The notes below the pieces were generated by a model, which did no database searches, was not told the DNA's origin, and was given only the letters and a program-made list of their open reading frames with translations. This document shows, piece by piece, positions 42,882 to 53,705 of a stretch of DNA of 64,000 bases. Numbering within the stretch: position 1 is the first letter of the stretch; each line of letters begins with the position of its first letter. Where the stretch lies: the NCBI RefSeq assembly GCF_052114085.1, contig NZ_JBFREB010000001.1, forward strand, positions 3,580,245-3,644,244. The letters are read 5' to 3'. A program made the position numbers and the translations under genes. Source of the DNA: Leifsonia sp052114085 (GTDB taxonomy: Bacteria > Actinomycetota > Actinomycetes > Actinomycetales > Microbacteriaceae).

Positions 42882-44453
42882 GTGAAGCTCCACAACGTTC
42901 GTGTGCACAGCAGCGAGGAGAACCTGGCGCGCCAGGACCAGCTCGCCTGGAAGATCGCCGAGGTGGCGACCGACCCCGTCGAGGTGGACGCGGAGGTCGC
43001 CGAGATGGTGATCAACCGGGTCATCGACAACGCGGCCGTGGCTGCGGCGTCCCTCACTCGGCGGCCCGTGGTGTCTGCACGAGCGCAGGCGCTCGCGCAT
43101 CCGATCCCAGCCCGCCAGCTGCAGGAGCTGACCGACTCGGCGGAGCATCCTCAGGAGGGCTCGACCGTCTTCGGCGAGTGGCCGTCGACCCGGGTGTCGC
43201 CGGAGTGGGCGGCGTGGGCCAACGGGGTCGCCGTCCGCGAGCTCGACTACCACGACACGTTTCTGGCGGCCGAGTACTCGCATCCCGGCGACAACATCCC
43301 ACCGATCACGGCTGTCGCCCAGCACGCGGCGCGCGCCTACGGGCTGAGCGGTCAAGACCTGCTGCGAGGTATCGCGACCGGCTACGAGATCCAGATCGAC
43401 CTCGCGCGGGCGATCAGTCTTCACCGTCACAAGATCGACCACGTCGCACACCTCGGCCCGTCGGCCGCCGCCGGCATCGGGACGCTGCTGCGCCTCCCCG
43501 CCGAGACGATCTTCCAGGCGATCGGCCAGGCCCTGCACACCACGACGGCCACCCGGCAGTCCCGTAAGGGCGAGATCTCCAGCTGGAAAGCGCACGCCCC
43601 CGCCTTCGCCGGCAAGATGGCGGTCGAGGCGATCGACCGCGCACTGCGCGGCGAGACGAGTCCCACGCCGATCTACGAGGGAGAGGATGGCGTGATCGCC
43701 TGGCTGCTCGATGGGCCGGACGCCTCCTACGAGGTGCCTCTTCCCGCGCCCGGCGAGCCGAAGCGCGCCATCCTCGATTCGTATACCAAGGAGCACTCGG
43801 CCGAGTACCAGGCGCAGGCCTGGATCGATCTGGCCCGGAAGCTCCACCGCGAGCACCCCGAGGTAGCGGATGCGTCTCGCGTCGAGAGCATCGTCATCCA
43901 CACCTCGCATCACACGCACTATGTGATCGGGTCGGGGGCCAACGACCCGCAGAAGTACGACCCGACGGCATCCCGGGAGACGCTCGACCACAGCATCCCC
44001 TACATCTTCACGGTCGCCCTGCAGGACGGCGGATGGCACCACGCCGATTCCTACCTCCCCTCGCGCGCCGCCCGCCCCGACACGGTCGAGCTGTGGGGAA
44101 AAGTGAGCACCACCGAGGACCCGGAGTGGACGCGTCGATACCACTCGACCGACCCGGCCGAGAAGGCGTTCGGCGGCCGCGTCGTGATCCGATTGGCCGA
44201 CGGTGGTGTCGTGGAGGATCAGATCGCGGTCGCGGACGCCCACCCTCTGGGTGCGCGCCCGTTTGCTCGCGAGGATTACGTCGCCAAGTTCCGCACGCTG
44301 GCGGACGGCGTGCTGGAGAGCGACGAGATCGATCGCTTCCTGGCGCTCGCCGAGCGACTGCCGGAGCTCACGTCCGCAGAGCTCGGCGGCCTCACGATCA
44401 CTGCCCGCCCCGGCTTGCTTGCGGGCATCCCCACTCCGAGGGGGCTGTTCTAA
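42882..44453 (+). CDS. prpD: 2-methylcitrate dehydratase (MmgE/PrpD family)
   Basis: 523 residues from GTG 42882, with GGGGAGG upstream. It dehydrates 2-methylcitrate in propionate breakdown. Features include INRVIDNAAVAAASL, the active-site region ANGVAVRELDYHDTFLAAEYSHPGDNIPPI and GRFVIRLADGGV-type C-terminus (GGRVVIRLADGG). The other methylcitrate cycle genes prpB and prpC lie downstream on the same strand, but a lysozyme-like gene at 44557-46758 separates them. Length fits the family. Confidence 0.94.
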   Translation: MKLHNVRVHSSEENLARQDQLAWKIAEVATDPVEVDAEVAEMVINRVIDNAAVAAASLTRRPVVSARAQALAHPIPARQLQELTDSAEHPQEGSTVFGEWPSTRVSPEWAAWANGVAVRELDYHDTFLAAEYSHPGDNIPPITAVAQHAARAYGLSGQDLLRGIATGYEIQIDLARAISLHRHKIDHVAHLGPSAAAGIGTLLRLPAETIFQAIGQALHTTTATRQSRKGEISSWKAHAPAFAGKMAVEAIDRALRGETSPTPIYEGEDGVIAWLLDGPDASYEVPLPAPGEPKRAILDSYTKEHSAEYQAQAWIDLARKLHREHPEVADASRVESIVIHTSHHTHYVIGSGANDPQKYDPTASRETLDHSIPYIFTVALQDGGWHHADSYLPSRAARPDTVELWGKVSTTEDPEWTRRYHSTDPAEKAFGGRVVIRLADGGVVEDQIAVADAHPLGARPFAREDYVAKFRTLADGVLESDEIDRFLALAERLPELTSAELGGLTITARPGLLAGIPTPRGLF

Positions 44454-44556
44454 CTTTCCGGAGCGGCATCCCAATCGTTCTACCCCCGAAGTTATAGTGG
44501 CGGTGCCGGATAGCTCTATCGCGGCTCCCCATGACTGCCGCTGAAGGGGGCGACTC

Positions 44557-46758
44557 ATGTCTCGCTCGAGGATTGTGCTCGGAGCAATGGTCACCATGGT
44601 GCTCGCCTTCGGGTCGGGGCCGACCGCTTCCGCCATCGAACCGACGCCGACGCCGGCACCGACCGCGACACCGGCACCCGCGAGTCCGGAGGCGCCCACC
44701 ACTTCAGGGACGCCCACGGCCACCCCGTCTCCGGCCGCCGACGCCGGAATGGTCTCCGACCCGTCGCTGGCGCAGATGAACGCGGCGGGCGACCACGCGA
44801 TGGGTTCGACGATCCCTCGTCCGGCGAACGCCCAGAAGACCTTCTCGACGCAGCTCGGCGTTTCTGGCGTGCTCGGGATGGACGTCAGCGGCTGGCAGCC
44901 GACCGTCGACTGGTCGGCGCAGTGGGCGAACGGTGCGCGCTTCGTGTACATCAAGTCGAGCGAAGGCACCTACTACACGAGCAGCCACTTCCCCAGTCAG
45001 TTCCAGGGCGCAACCAACGTCGGAATGATTCGCGGCGCCTACCATTTCGCCACCCCGAACACGACTGACGGCGCGACGCAGGCGCGCTTCTTCTATGCGC
45101 ACGGTGGTAACTGGGCCCCTGACGGTCGCACCCTGCCGCCGCTGCTCGACATCGAGTACGCCACCGATGGTTCCGGTACCTGCTGGGGGCTGTCGCAGGC
45201 TCAGATGTCCTGGTGGATCAATGACTTCGTCAAGACGATGCGCTCTCTGACCGGTGTGAACCCCGCCATCTATTCCACCGCGAACTGGTGGAACACCTGC
45301 ACCGGCTCGAACAACACGTTCGGTGCCTACCCGCTGTTCGTCGCCCGCTATGACAGTTCGACACCAGGCTCCCTGCCCGCCAGCTGGCTCAACTGGACAA
45401 TGTGGCAGTACGCCAGTTCCGGGGTGTTCGCCGGCGATCAGGACATCTTCAACGGCAACATGGGCCAGCTGCAGCAGTTCGCTCTGGGGGCGAACGATCA
45501 CCCGCCGCTCGGCAACTACGAGTCCGCGTCCCTCAGCAGCGGTCAGCCCTTCCGGGTATCGGGATGGAGCTTCGATCAGACCAACCTCGCGGCGACAACG
45601 TCTGTCCAGATCCAGTGGAACACTCCGACCGGAATTTCGACGACGACCGTTGCATCCAACGTGTCGAGACCGGACGTCGGTGCGGCCTTCCCGTCCGCCG
45701 GATCGAGCCACGGGTTCTCTGCCCAGGTGCCCTGGGCCGGCAACGGGCAGTACGGCGCGTGCGTGACGGTGCTGGCGCTCCCTGGTGACCGGGCTGGGAA
45801 CGCGATGCTCGGCTGCCGCACGGCATTCGTCTCCGCCGTGGTGTCGAGCGCGCCGACCAGCCGTCGCCTTCAGGACACCGACCGCTTCACCACTGCCGTC
45901 GCCGTGTCCAAGGACACTTACCCGACGGCCGGATCGGCAGCCGTGGCCTACGTAGCGTCCGGCGAGGTCTACGCGGATGCGCTCTCGGCCGCTCCGGCCG
46001 CGGCAGTTCAGCACGGACCGGTGCTGCTCACTCTGGCGGCGTCTGTCCCGACGACGACCATGAACGAACTGCAGCGGCTGAAACCCGGCAAGATCGTCGT
46101 CGTCGGAGGCACGAGCAGCGTCTCCGACGCCGCATACGCGCAGCTGCAGTCGCTGAAGATCCCGATGGTCAGGCTCGACGGAACCACCCGCGTCGAGGTG
46201 GCCCGCGCCGTAGCCGACTATGCGTTCGGTTCCGCCAAGAGCGCTTTCGTGGCGACCGGGTGGAGCTTTCCTGACGCACTGTCGGCGGCTCCTGCGGCCG
46301 CCAAGCAGCGCGTCCCGCTGCTGCTCGTCGACGGAAGCGGCTTGGATGCCAACACGGCTGCCTTCCTCACCAACCGGAGGGCGACCTCGGTGACCGTGGC
46401 CGGCGGCCCTGCCAGCGTCTCCAACGGCTGGACGGCGTCCGCCCAGCAGGAGGGCCTCACCGTGACGCGGATCGGCGGCGCGACCCGATTCGATGTCAGC
46501 GCCGGAATCGCCACCAAGTATTTCCCGGACGGCGCATCCGCCAATGTGTACATCGCTTCCGGGGTGCAGTGGCCCGACGCACTGGTGACGTCCGCGGCCG
46601 CGGGCGCGACGGGGAAGCCTCTCCTCATCGCGAACACCAACTGCGTTCCCCGTTCGATCGGTGATCAGCTTGTGCGCCTGCGGACCACCTCCACAACGGT
46701 GGCCGGCGGACCGAACACGCTCACCAGCGAAGTGGACGGTCTGTCCGTCTGCTACTGA
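44557..46758 (+). CDS. Secreted GH25 lysozyme with three CWB2 cell-wall-binding repeats
   Basis: 733 residues. A signal peptide (about 1-27, MSRSRIVLGAMVTMVLAFGS) precedes a Pro/Thr/Ala-rich linker (28-75). The GH25 domain (about 108-310) has GVLGMDVSGWQPTVDWSAQW, FVYIKSSEGTYY and the catalytic DxE in LLDIEYATDG, with MWQYASSG near its end. Next is an uncharacterised beta-rich module (about 320-425), then three CWB2 repeats (about 435-733) with DRFTTAVAVSK, VAGGPASVSN and VVVGGTSSVSD motifs. It should cut peptidoglycan glycan chains and bind the wall polymer. Its place between prpD and prpB is unusual and probably unrelated to propionate. Confidence 0.95.
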   Translation: MSRSRIVLGAMVTMVLAFGSGPTASAIEPTPTPAPTATPAPASPEAPTTSGTPTATPSPAADAGMVSDPSLAQMNAAGDHAMGSTIPRPANAQKTFSTQLGVSGVLGMDVSGWQPTVDWSAQWANGARFVYIKSSEGTYYTSSHFPSQFQGATNVGMIRGAYHFATPNTTDGATQARFFYAHGGNWAPDGRTLPPLLDIEYATDGSGTCWGLSQAQMSWWINDFVKTMRSLTGVNPAIYSTANWWNTCTGSNNTFGAYPLFVARYDSSTPGSLPASWLNWTMWQYASSGVFAGDQDIFNGNMGQLQQFALGANDHPPLGNYESASLSSGQPFRVSGWSFDQTNLAATTSVQIQWNTPTGISTTTVASNVSRPDVGAAFPSAGSSHGFSAQVPWAGNGQYGACVTVLALPGDRAGNAMLGCRTAFVSAVVSSAPTSRRLQDTDRFTTAVAVSKDTYPTAGSAAVAYVASGEVYADALSAAPAAAVQHGPVLLTLAASVPTTTMNELQRLKPGKIVVVGGTSSVSDAAYAQLQSLKIPMVRLDGTTRVEVARAVADYAFGSAKSAFVATGWSFPDALSAAPAAAKQRVPLLLVDGSGLDANTAAFLTNRRATSVTVAGGPASVSNGWTASAQQEGLTVTRIGGATRFDVSAGIATKYFPDGASANVYIASGVQWPDALVTSAAAGATGKPLLIANTNCVPRSIGDQLVRLRTTSTTVAGGPNTLTSEVDGLSVCY

Positions 46759-46845
46759 GCAGGTGGCCGGAAGAGCCTCGGCGTCGATCTGGGAAGATGA
46801 GGTGGGCCATGCTCCTGTGGCCCTTCGATGACGAGGACTCTTCGC

Positions 46846-47745
46846 ATGCTGTATTCGACCATTCCGGCGCATGAGAAGCGCGCCTCCTTCCGCGCCCGAC
46901 TTGCCTCGGGAGAACTGGTCCGGATGCCGGGGGCGTTCAATCCCCTGAGTGCTCGGCTGATCGAACGCAAGGGTTTCGAGGGCGTCTACATCTCCGGTGC
47001 GGTGCTGTCGGCAGAGTTGGGGCTTCCCGACATCGGCCTCACCACGCAGACCGAGGTCGCGGGACGCTCCGCTCAGATCGCGCGCATGACCGACCTTCCC
47101 GCTCTGGTGGATGCCGACACCGGCTTCGGCGAGCCGATGAACGTCGCCCGGACCGTTCAGGCGCTCGAGGATGCCGGAGTCGCCGGTCTGCACATCGAGG
47201 ATCAGGTCAACCCGAAGCGGTGTGGACACCTGGACGGAAAGCAGGTTGTCGATCAGGACACCGCGCTCAAACGCATCCGGGCGGCGGTGGATGCGCGGCG
47301 CGACTCCAACCTGTTGATCATGGCTCGGACGGACATCCGCGCTGTCGAGGGTCTGCAGTCGTCGATCGACCGTGCCAAGGCGCTCGTCGACGCGGGCGCG
47401 GACGCCATCTTCCCCGAGGCGATGGCTGACCTGTCCGAGTTCGAGGCCGTGCGGGCCGCCGTCGACGTGCCGATCCTGGCGAACATGACCGAGTTCGGAA
47501 AGAGCGATCTGTTCACGGTCGATCAGCTGCGGGACGTCGGGGTGAACATTGTCATCTGGCCGGTGTCTCTTCTGCGGTTGGCGATGGGCGCGGCCGAGCG
47601 CGGGCTCGAGCAGCTCCTCTCGCAGGGGACTCTGCAGCCGATGCTGGATGACATGCAGCATCGCGCCGAACTGTACGACCTGATTGACTACGAGGGATAC
47701 AACGCGTTCGACACCTCGGTGTACAACTTCGAGGTGCGTCGCTAG
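46846..47745 (+). CDS. prpB: Methylisocitrate lyase
   Basis: 299 residues from ATG 46846, which gives the family's usual start MLYSTIPAHEKRASFR; ATG 46828 adds six residues and is also possible. It cleaves 2-methylisocitrate to pyruvate and succinate. Motifs are PGAFNPLSARLIERKGFEGVYISGA, the metal site LVDADTGFGEPMN and the catalytic Cys in PKRCGHLDGKQVV, followed by LLIMARTDIRAVEG. It is followed by prpC after 57 bases. Confidence 0.95.
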   Translation: MLYSTIPAHEKRASFRARLASGELVRMPGAFNPLSARLIERKGFEGVYISGAVLSAELGLPDIGLTTQTEVAGRSAQIARMTDLPALVDADTGFGEPMNVARTVQALEDAGVAGLHIEDQVNPKRCGHLDGKQVVDQDTALKRIRAAVDARRDSNLLIMARTDIRAVEGLQSSIDRAKALVDAGADAIFPEAMADLSEFEAVRAAVDVPILANMTEFGKSDLFTVDQLRDVGVNIVIWPVSLLRLAMGAAERGLEQLLSQGTLQPMLDDMQHRAELYDLIDYEGYNAFDTSVYNFEVRR

Positions 47746-47802
47746 CGACCGCTTTCCGCGGCCCGCCGGCGCGGCGACCTCGTCAGCAGCGAAGGAGCTC
47801 AG

Positions 47803-48930
47803 ATGACCGACCCCGAGATCCACAAGGGCCTCGCCGGCGTCTTCGTCGACACGACGACGATTTCCTCGGTGAATCCGGAGAGCAACTCGCTCCTGTACCG
47901 GGGGTACCCCGTTCAGGAACTCGCGCGCGCCTGCTCGTTCGAAGAGGTTGCGTACCTCCTTTGGCATGGCGAACTGCCGACGGACGACGAACTCGTCGCC
48001 TTCGAGTCTCTCGAGCGTTCCCTTCGCCGCCTGGACGACCGCACCCGTCGGGCACTCGACGACATTCCGGTGTCCGCTCACCCGATGGATGCGCTCCGCA
48101 CCGCCGTGAGTCAGCTCGGAGGGCTCGATGCCACCCTGCAACAGTCCGAGGGCATTCTCGACCGGGACCTCAACGAGGGCCGCGCGATCTACCTGCTGGC
48201 CCAACTGCCTACGATCGTTGCCTACGTTCAGCGTCGCAAGCGGGGATTGGAGCCGCTCGAGCCGCGGGACGACCTCGACTATTCGCGCAATTTCCTGTGG
48301 CTGACGTTCGGCGAGGTACCGGACGACGTGGTTGTCGACGCCTTCCGAGTGTCGCTGATCCTCTACGCGGAGCACTCGTTCAACGCGTCGACGTTCACCG
48401 CGCGAGTGATCGCGTCCACGCTCTCCGATGTGTACTCGGCCGTAACCGGCGCCATCGGTGCCTTGAAGGGCCCCTTGCATGGTGGCGCCAACGAGGCTGT
48501 CATGCACGCGTTCGACGAGATCGGCACCGCTGACCGGGCGGCGGACTGGTTGGACTCCGCTCTCGCCGAGAAGCGCAAGATCATGGGGTTCGGCCACCGC
48601 GTCTACAAGAACGGTGATTCGCGCGTCCCGACGATGAGGGAGGCTCTCGTCACTCTCGTCGAGCACTACGACCGGCAGGAGCTGCTCGACCTCTACGACG
48701 CCCTCGAGAGCGCCATGGGCGAGCGGAAGAACATCAAGCCGAACCTCGACTACCCCTCCGGGCCGGCGTACAACCTGATGGGCTTCGACACCGAGACGTT
48801 CACGCCTCTGTTCGCGGCGGCCCGGGTGGCCGGTTGGACGGCGCACATCTTCGAGCAGTACGCCGCGAATTCGCTCATCCGCCCTCTCTCGCAATACACC
48901 GGTCCGGCCGAGCGACACCTGGAGCGCTAG
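47803..48930 (+). CDS. prpC: 2-methylcitrate synthase (citrate synthase family)
   Basis: 375 residues from ATG 47803, with GAAGGAG before it. It condenses propionyl-CoA with oxaloacetate. The first part (KGLAGVFVDTTTISSVNPES, LLYRGYPVQELA) is typical of PrpC, and active-site His/Asp regions are LKGPLHGGANEAVMHAF and IMGFGHRVYKNGDSRVPTM. The adjacent prpB supports 2-methylcitrate synthase over citrate synthase, though many such enzymes do both. It converges with the thiolase gene. Confidence 0.94.
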   Translation: MTDPEIHKGLAGVFVDTTTISSVNPESNSLLYRGYPVQELARACSFEEVAYLLWHGELPTDDELVAFESLERSLRRLDDRTRRALDDIPVSAHPMDALRTAVSQLGGLDATLQQSEGILDRDLNEGRAIYLLAQLPTIVAYVQRRKRGLEPLEPRDDLDYSRNFLWLTFGEVPDDVVVDAFRVSLILYAEHSFNASTFTARVIASTLSDVYSAVTGAIGALKGPLHGGANEAVMHAFDEIGTADRAADWLDSALAEKRKIMGFGHRVYKNGDSRVPTMREALVTLVEHYDRQELLDLYDALESAMGERKNIKPNLDYPSGPAYNLMGFDTETFTPLFAAARVAGWTAHIFEQYAANSLIRPLSQYTGPAERHLER

Positions 48931-48947
48931 TCGGCTCCAGCGCCGGC

Positions 48948-50132
48948 TCAGCGATACAGCAGTAGAGCGTCCCCCTGCCCGCCGCCGCCGCACAACGCTA
49001 CGGCCGCGCGCCCAGAGCCGCGTCGCGCGAGCTCGTGCGCCGCGTGCCCGGCGAGCCGGGCGCCTGATGCGCCGATCGGATGGCCGAGCGCAATCGCACC
49101 GCCGTGGATGTTGACCTTCTCCGGGTCGAGACCCAGGTCGGACATCGACTGCAGTGCGACCGCGGCGAAGGCTTCGTTGATCTCGATCAGATCGAGTTCG
49201 GACACGCTCCAGCCGGCCCGCCTCAGGGCCGCGTCGATTGCGCGGGACGGCTGCGAATGCAGCGAGTTGTCCGGTCCGGCCACCTGCCCGCTCGCGCCGA
49301 CGAGGGCGAGCCACTCCAGCCCGAGGCGTTCGGCGTTCTCCCGGCTGGTCAGGACCAGTGCTGCCGCCCCGTCGCTCAGTGGGGACGAGTTGCCGGCGGT
49401 CAGCGTCCCGGACTGCGCGAAACTCGGACGCAGCCCGGCGAGCGTCTCCGGCGTCGACTCGGGTCGCACCCCTTCGTCGGTGGTCACGACCACCGGGTCC
49501 CCTTTGCGCTGCGGGATGCTGACCGGCGCGATCTCGTCGGCGAACACGCCGTTGGTTGCCGCCACCCCGGCGCGTTGATGGGATCGCGCAGCGAACTCGT
49601 CCTGGGCTTCCCGCCTCAGACCGAGTTTCTCCGTGTACCTCTCCGTGGAGGCGCCCATCGATTCGCCGTCGAAGGCATCGGTCAGCCCGTCGTGCGCGGC
49701 GGAGTCGAGGGCCTGGATGGATCCGTAATTCCAGCCCATCCGTGAGCCCGGAAGTATGTGGGGCGCATTGGTCATCGATTCCTGGCCGCCGGCGACCACC
49801 ACTGTCGCTTCGCCCGTGCGGATGAGACGCGCGGCATCGATCACAGCAGCCAGCCCCGAAAGACACACCTTGTTGATCGTCGTGGCGGGAACGTCCCAGC
49901 CGATGCCCGCCCCGATCGCCGTCTGGCGTGCGGGGTTCTGCCCTGCGCCCGCCTGCAGCACCTGTCCGAAGAGCACCGTATCCACCGCGTCCGCACCGAC
50001 TCCCGACCGCTCCAGGGCCTTCTGCACCGCGATCGTCCCGAGCTGAACCGCGCTCAGAGACGCGAGCGTGCCCTTGATCTTGCCCAGCGGCGTACGGGCG
50101 GCGGACAGGATGACGACGTCGTCGGAACTCAT
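48948..50132 (-). CDS. Acetyl-CoA C-acetyltransferase (thiolase)
   Basis: 394 residues, the usual length for biosynthetic thiolases. The nucleophilic Cys is in TTINKVCLSGLAAVIDAARL, the catalytic His in HGGAIALGHPIGASGARLAGH and the second Cys in AALCGGGGQGDALLL-type sequence (VALCGGGGQGD). It starts MSSDDVVILSAARTPLGK. Role: condensation or cleavage of acetoacetyl-CoA; direction cannot be told. It diverges from aspS across 64 bases. No beta-oxidation partner is adjacent. Confidence 0.94.
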   Translation of the reverse strand: MSSDDVVILSAARTPLGKIKGTLASLSAVQLGTIAVQKALERSGVGADAVDTVLFGQVLQAGAGQNPARQTAIGAGIGWDVPATTINKVCLSGLAAVIDAARLIRTGEATVVVAGGQESMTNAPHILPGSRMGWNYGSIQALDSAAHDGLTDAFDGESMGASTERYTEKLGLRREAQDEFAARSHQRAGVAATNGVFADEIAPVSIPQRKGDPVVVTTDEGVRPESTPETLAGLRPSFAQSGTLTAGNSSPLSDGAAALVLTSRENAERLGLEWLALVGASGQVAGPDNSLHSQPSRAIDAALRRAGWSVSELDLIEINEAFAAVALQSMSDLGLDPEKVNIHGGAIALGHPIGASGARLAGHAAHELARRGSGRAAVALCGGGGQGDALLLYR

Positions 50133-50196
50133 GGGCTACTCCTTCGTGCCTGGTCCCTCCATTCTCACACCTGGCGCACGGGTAGGCTTGGGGCTC

Positions 50197-51525
<1,329 letters not shown>

Positions 51526-52267
51526 CGCCCGACCCGGCAGCGGGCAGAGCAGTCCAGCTCTCGCCCGCCACCAGGATGTGTCCGAGGAATCGCACCCCGA
51601 GCGTGGCGGCCGATTGGTCGAGCCGTCGGGTGAGCATGAGGTCGGCCACGGACGCGTCGAGCACTCCGGATGGATGGTTGTGCGCCACGGCGAACGACCG
51701 GCCGCCACGAGTGAGCACGGCTTGCAGGACGTCGGCTGGCTGCATTGCCGTTTCGTCGACGCCGCCATCGCGCATGAGCACGAGCTCGATCGGCCGCGCC
51801 GCGCGGTCCGCGACGACCACGACGAAGCGTTCGCTGTCGCGGTGGAGCAGCTCGGGGCGGACCACAGCGGCGATCGCCTTGTGGTCGATGAGCCGGGTCC
51901 AGGTCGACGATGCGCCGGCCCTCCGCCAGATCTCGGTGATGGCGACGAGTCGCCCAGCGGTCGCCGGACCGACACCGGGCAGACGTTCCAGCCGGGCGAA
52001 GTCCATCGTGGCAAGACCAGGGAAGCCCCCGGTCCGTCGCAGCACCGATCGCGCCAGGGCGAGCACGCTACGCCCGGTCTGACCGGACCCCAGCACCAGC
52101 GCGAGCACTTCGTCGTCGGTGAGCGATCCGATGCCCAGCCGTCGCATCCGTTCGCGTGGTCGGTCATGGTTCGGGATGTTCGCAAGGGCCTCACCCTCTT
52201 CTTCCTCGTCGGCCATAGCTCGAAGCTAGGGAAGACCGAACATGAGAGGTCGCGCACGAAAAAATCT

Positions 52268-52318
52268 GTGGACAACGGGCTCACCACCGATGCCTGTGGA
52301 CGGAGGCCTTTCCACAGC
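52268..52318. promoter_or_regulatory. Cluster of DnaA-box-like sites upstream of the cytochrome c operon
   Basis: The reverse complement of the actinobacterial DnaA box TTGTCCACA occurs exactly at 52268-52276 (TGTGGACAA). TGTGGACGG (52296-52304) is a close second, and CTTTCCACA (52309-52317) on the other strand differs at two bases. The last two also form an inverted repeat CTGTGGA...TCCACAG. The sites lie in the 151-base gap between radC and the phosphatase gene. Confidence 0.45.
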
Positions 52319-52367
52319 CCCACCGCGCTCAGTGAATTCAAGGGGAACCCCTCCGTAGACTGGAGCA

Positions 52368-53090
52368 GTGGTAGCGAGCCAAGTCCACCTCATCCGTCAT
52401 GGCGAGGTGTTCAATCCCGACGGCATCCTGTATGGCAGGTTGCCGGGGTTCGGCCTCTCCAAACTCGGCCACAGGATGGCGCAGGCCGCGGCTGACGACC
52501 TGGTCGCGCGAGACCGCCCGATGACGGCGCTACGCGTCTCACCGTTGCAGCGCACGCGCGAATCCGCGGCACCCGTAGCGGCCGCTTTCGGCCTCGAGCC
52601 GGTCGTCGACGAGCGAATCATGGAGCCTACGAACCGCTTCGAGGGCACCAAGATGAAACTCGCAGTCCGCAAGCCCGTCTACTGGCCCTATCTGATCAAC
52701 CCGCTGCGGCCGAGCTGGGGTGAGGCCTACACCAGCATCGAGCGCAGGATGCTCGCTGCCGTCGATGATGCCTTCGACTCGGTCGACTCGGGCGATGTCG
52801 TCCTCGTCAGCCACCAGCTCCCGATCTGGGTCACGCACCTGTCCGTCGCGGGGGAGCGCTACCCGCACGATCCCCGGAAGCGGCGCTGCGCCCTGTCGAG
52901 CATCACGACGTTCGAGCGAACGCCCGCCCCCGAGACCGCCGCCGATCCGACACGCGAAACGGCCGACCCGCCGCAGTCGGGGCCGAACAACCCCGGCCGC
53001 ACTCCGGAGTCCCAGCGCCTGATCGAGGTCTCTTACGTGGAGCCCGCTGCGAGCCTTCTGACCGCGGCGACCGATGTGGGGGCCGTGTGA
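52368..53090 (+). CDS. Histidine phosphatase family protein (phosphoglycerate mutase-like)
   Basis: 240 residues from GTG 52368. The catalytic RHG is in QVHLIRHGEVFNPDGILYGR, the second His in VVLVSHQLPIWVTHL, with LRVSPLQRTRESAAPVAAAFG between. The C-terminal 50 residues are Pro/Thr-rich. The first gene in many actinobacterial cytochrome c maturation operons is a phosphatase of this kind, and here the next gene starts within its stop (GTGA). The substrate is unknown; glycolytic mutase activity is unlikely. Confidence 0.92.
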   Translation: MVASQVHLIRHGEVFNPDGILYGRLPGFGLSKLGHRMAQAAADDLVARDRPMTALRVSPLQRTRESAAPVAAAFGLEPVVDERIMEPTNRFEGTKMKLAVRKPVYWPYLINPLRPSWGEAYTSIERRMLAAVDDAFDSVDSGDVVLVSHQLPIWVTHLSVAGERYPHDPRKRRCALSSITTFERTPAPETAADPTRETADPPQSGPNNPGRTPESQRLIEVSYVEPAASLLTAATDVGAV

Positions 53091-53704
53091 TCGTCACATC
53101 TCGGCTGCGCGCCCGCATCCTTCTGCCTGTCGTGGCCGCGGTCGCTGCGACCGCTTTCGCTCTCACGGGCTGCACCGCCAACGACAGCCTCGCTACTCAG
53201 TATCGGTCGGGCAACGGCCAGAACTACATCGCCGGAGACGGAACGGTCAGCGAGTTCGCCCCAGGAAACCGAGGCGAGCCGGTCTCGTTCGCGGGGAAGC
53301 TGCAAGATGGCGACCCCGTGACGTCGAAGGAGTACGCAGGCAAGGTTCTCGTCGTGAACTTCTGGTACGCGGGCTGCCCGCCGTGCCGAGTGGAGGCGCC
53401 TGCGCTGGAGGAGCTCAGCCAGAAGTACGCCACGCAGGGGGTCGGCTTCCTCGGCGTCAATCTCTACGACTCGGCGCAGACAGCGGACAGCTTCGAGAAG
53501 GAGAAGGGCGTCACCTACCCGTCGATGCTCGACCGCGACACCGGATCCGTGCTCCTCGCGTTCAGCAAGACGGTTCCACCGAAGGCGACGCCGACCACCC
53601 TGGTCGTCGACAAGGAAGGTCGCGTCGCAGCGCGCATCCTCGGTGCCATCCCCGACAAGAGCATCCTCGACACTCTCATCTCCGACGCCGTGGCCGAGCA
53701 CTGA
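53087..53704 (+). CDS. TlpA/ResA-like thiol-disulfide lipoprotein
   Basis: 205 residues from GTG 53087, overlapping the previous stop. A lipoprotein signal with LTGC (Cys28) leads to a thioredoxin-like domain with VLVVNFWYAGCPPCRVEAPAL (CxxC active site) and cis-Pro loop KATPTTLVVDKEGR. It reduces disulfides in apocytochrome c on the outside of the membrane, receiving electrons from CcdA, encoded next. Operon order and family support this strongly. Confidence 0.94.
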   Translation: MIVTSRLRARILLPVVAAVAATAFALTGCTANDSLATQYRSGNGQNYIAGDGTVSEFAPGNRGEPVSFAGKLQDGDPVTSKEYAGKVLVVNFWYAGCPPCRVEAPALEELSQKYATQGVGFLGVNLYDSAQTADSFEKEKGVTYPSMLDRDTGSVLLAFSKTVPPKATPTTLVVDKEGRVAARILGAIPDKSILDTLISDAVAEH

Positions 53705-53705
53705 C

